NCBI GenBank assembly: GCA_958403205.1
Contig: CATXWM010000007.1
Span: forward strand, 12,284-76,283
DNA from: an uncultured Collinsella sp.
GTDB lineage: Bacteria > Actinomycetota > Coriobacteriia > Coriobacteriales > Coriobacteriaceae
Reading direction: 5' to 3'
DNA: 64,000 nt
Part shown: piece by piece, positions 63,832-64,000 of the stretch
Layout: the number at the start of each line of letters is the position of its first letter
Position numbering within the stretch: position 1 is the first letter of the stretch
The notes under the pieces: model-generated
Database searches by the model: none
Seen by the model: the letters and a program-made list of their open reading frames with translations, nothing else
Told to the model about the DNA's origin: nothing
Program-made: the position numbers and the translations under genes

Positions 63832-64000
63832 TCAATACTCATAAAACAGCTGGTCATCGCCAATATCAGAAGCCAATGCTTCAGTTTTAACCTCAGTGAT
63901 GCGACTGAGGGACCTATTTATTTGTGAACAAAATATGGAGTGCGCGATTCCCGCCCACGGCGCCCCTCCGGTCTGGCAATATATCTCCTTGCCGCGCGGC
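63832..64000 (-). CDS. Possible 3' end of an unidentified gene (cut by window edge)
   Basis: A minus-strand frame is open from the window edge to a TGA at 63832-63834, giving about 55 residues ending DQLFYEY. Amino-acid mix looks protein-like (AGIAHSIFCSQINRS, TEVKTEALASDIGDD) and the codons are AT-richer than in neighbouring genes. No family is recognised and the start lies outside, so it may also be chance. Confidence 0.35.
   Translation of the reverse strand, partial: PRGKEIYCQTGGAPWAGIAHSIFCSQINRSLSRITEVKTEALASDIGDDQLFYEY

Overview
The window looks like the origin of replication region of a high-GC actinobacterium of the class Coriobacteriia, most likely Collinsella or a close relative. 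This is inferred from gene order (the rpmH-rnpA-yidD-yidC-jag-rsmG-parA-parB arm against the dnaA-dnaN-recF-dciA-gyrB-gyrA arm), high GC with GC-rich third positions, frequent GTG/TTG starts, a divergent DnaA, and large SpaA/Cna-B type sortase substrates. No rRNA operon, CRISPR array or transposase gene was seen.

Layout. The probable oriC is the AT-richer gap at 34.78-35.06 kb. To its left almost everything is on the minus strand and to its right mostly on the plus strand, so most genes run with the fork. Left arm, reading away from oriC: a GHKL-ATPase/winged-helix fusion of unknown role, dnaA, dnaN, recF, dciA-like, gyrB, gyrA, a 184-bp palindrome, a tRNA-Ile/Ala/Ile cluster, a bifunctional-nuclease-family gene, two hypothetical genes, typA, a two-gene surface pilus/adhesin unit, a plus-strand pair (TRIC-like channel, bactofilin-like membrane protein), two tRNA-Ser genes, the rpsF-ssb-rpsR-rplI operon, dnaB, purA, purD, a Nudix hydrolase, an ABC exporter, a membrane protein and the start of carA behind a PyrR-type leader.

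Right arm: rpmH, rnpA, yidD, yidC, jag, rsmG, three perfect parS sites, parA, parB and a small membrane protein; rlmN (opposed), ddl, a DnaQ-DinG fusion, two WYL regulators, a large split M28-like membrane protein, a thioester-domain adhesin (LPATG), tRNA-Gly with repeat elements, purB, a TSCPD protein with a Tat lipoprotein, a two-component system, purC, a membrane protein, an M29 aminopeptidase and tRNA-Lys. The last 170 bases may hold the end of an unidentified minus-strand gene.

Most noteworthy. (1) A compact element follows two tRNA genes: an inverted copy of the tRNA 3' end, three hairpins, then a direct copy of the tRNA 3' end. The tRNA-Gly locus also carries a tandem partial copy. (2) DnaA domain IV has substitutions at the usual DnaA-box contact residues, and the origin carries an unusual repeated 13-mer, CCTGTTGAAAACT, instead of classical boxes. 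(3) The GHKL-ATPase/Q-rich/winged-helix protein sits between oriC and dnaA. (4) Identical 12-bp palindromes bracket the AT-richer jag-to-parB block. (5) An M28-like domain is interrupted by a roughly 670-residue acidic insert and has lost metal ligands. (6) GyrA carries an acidic N-terminal extension.
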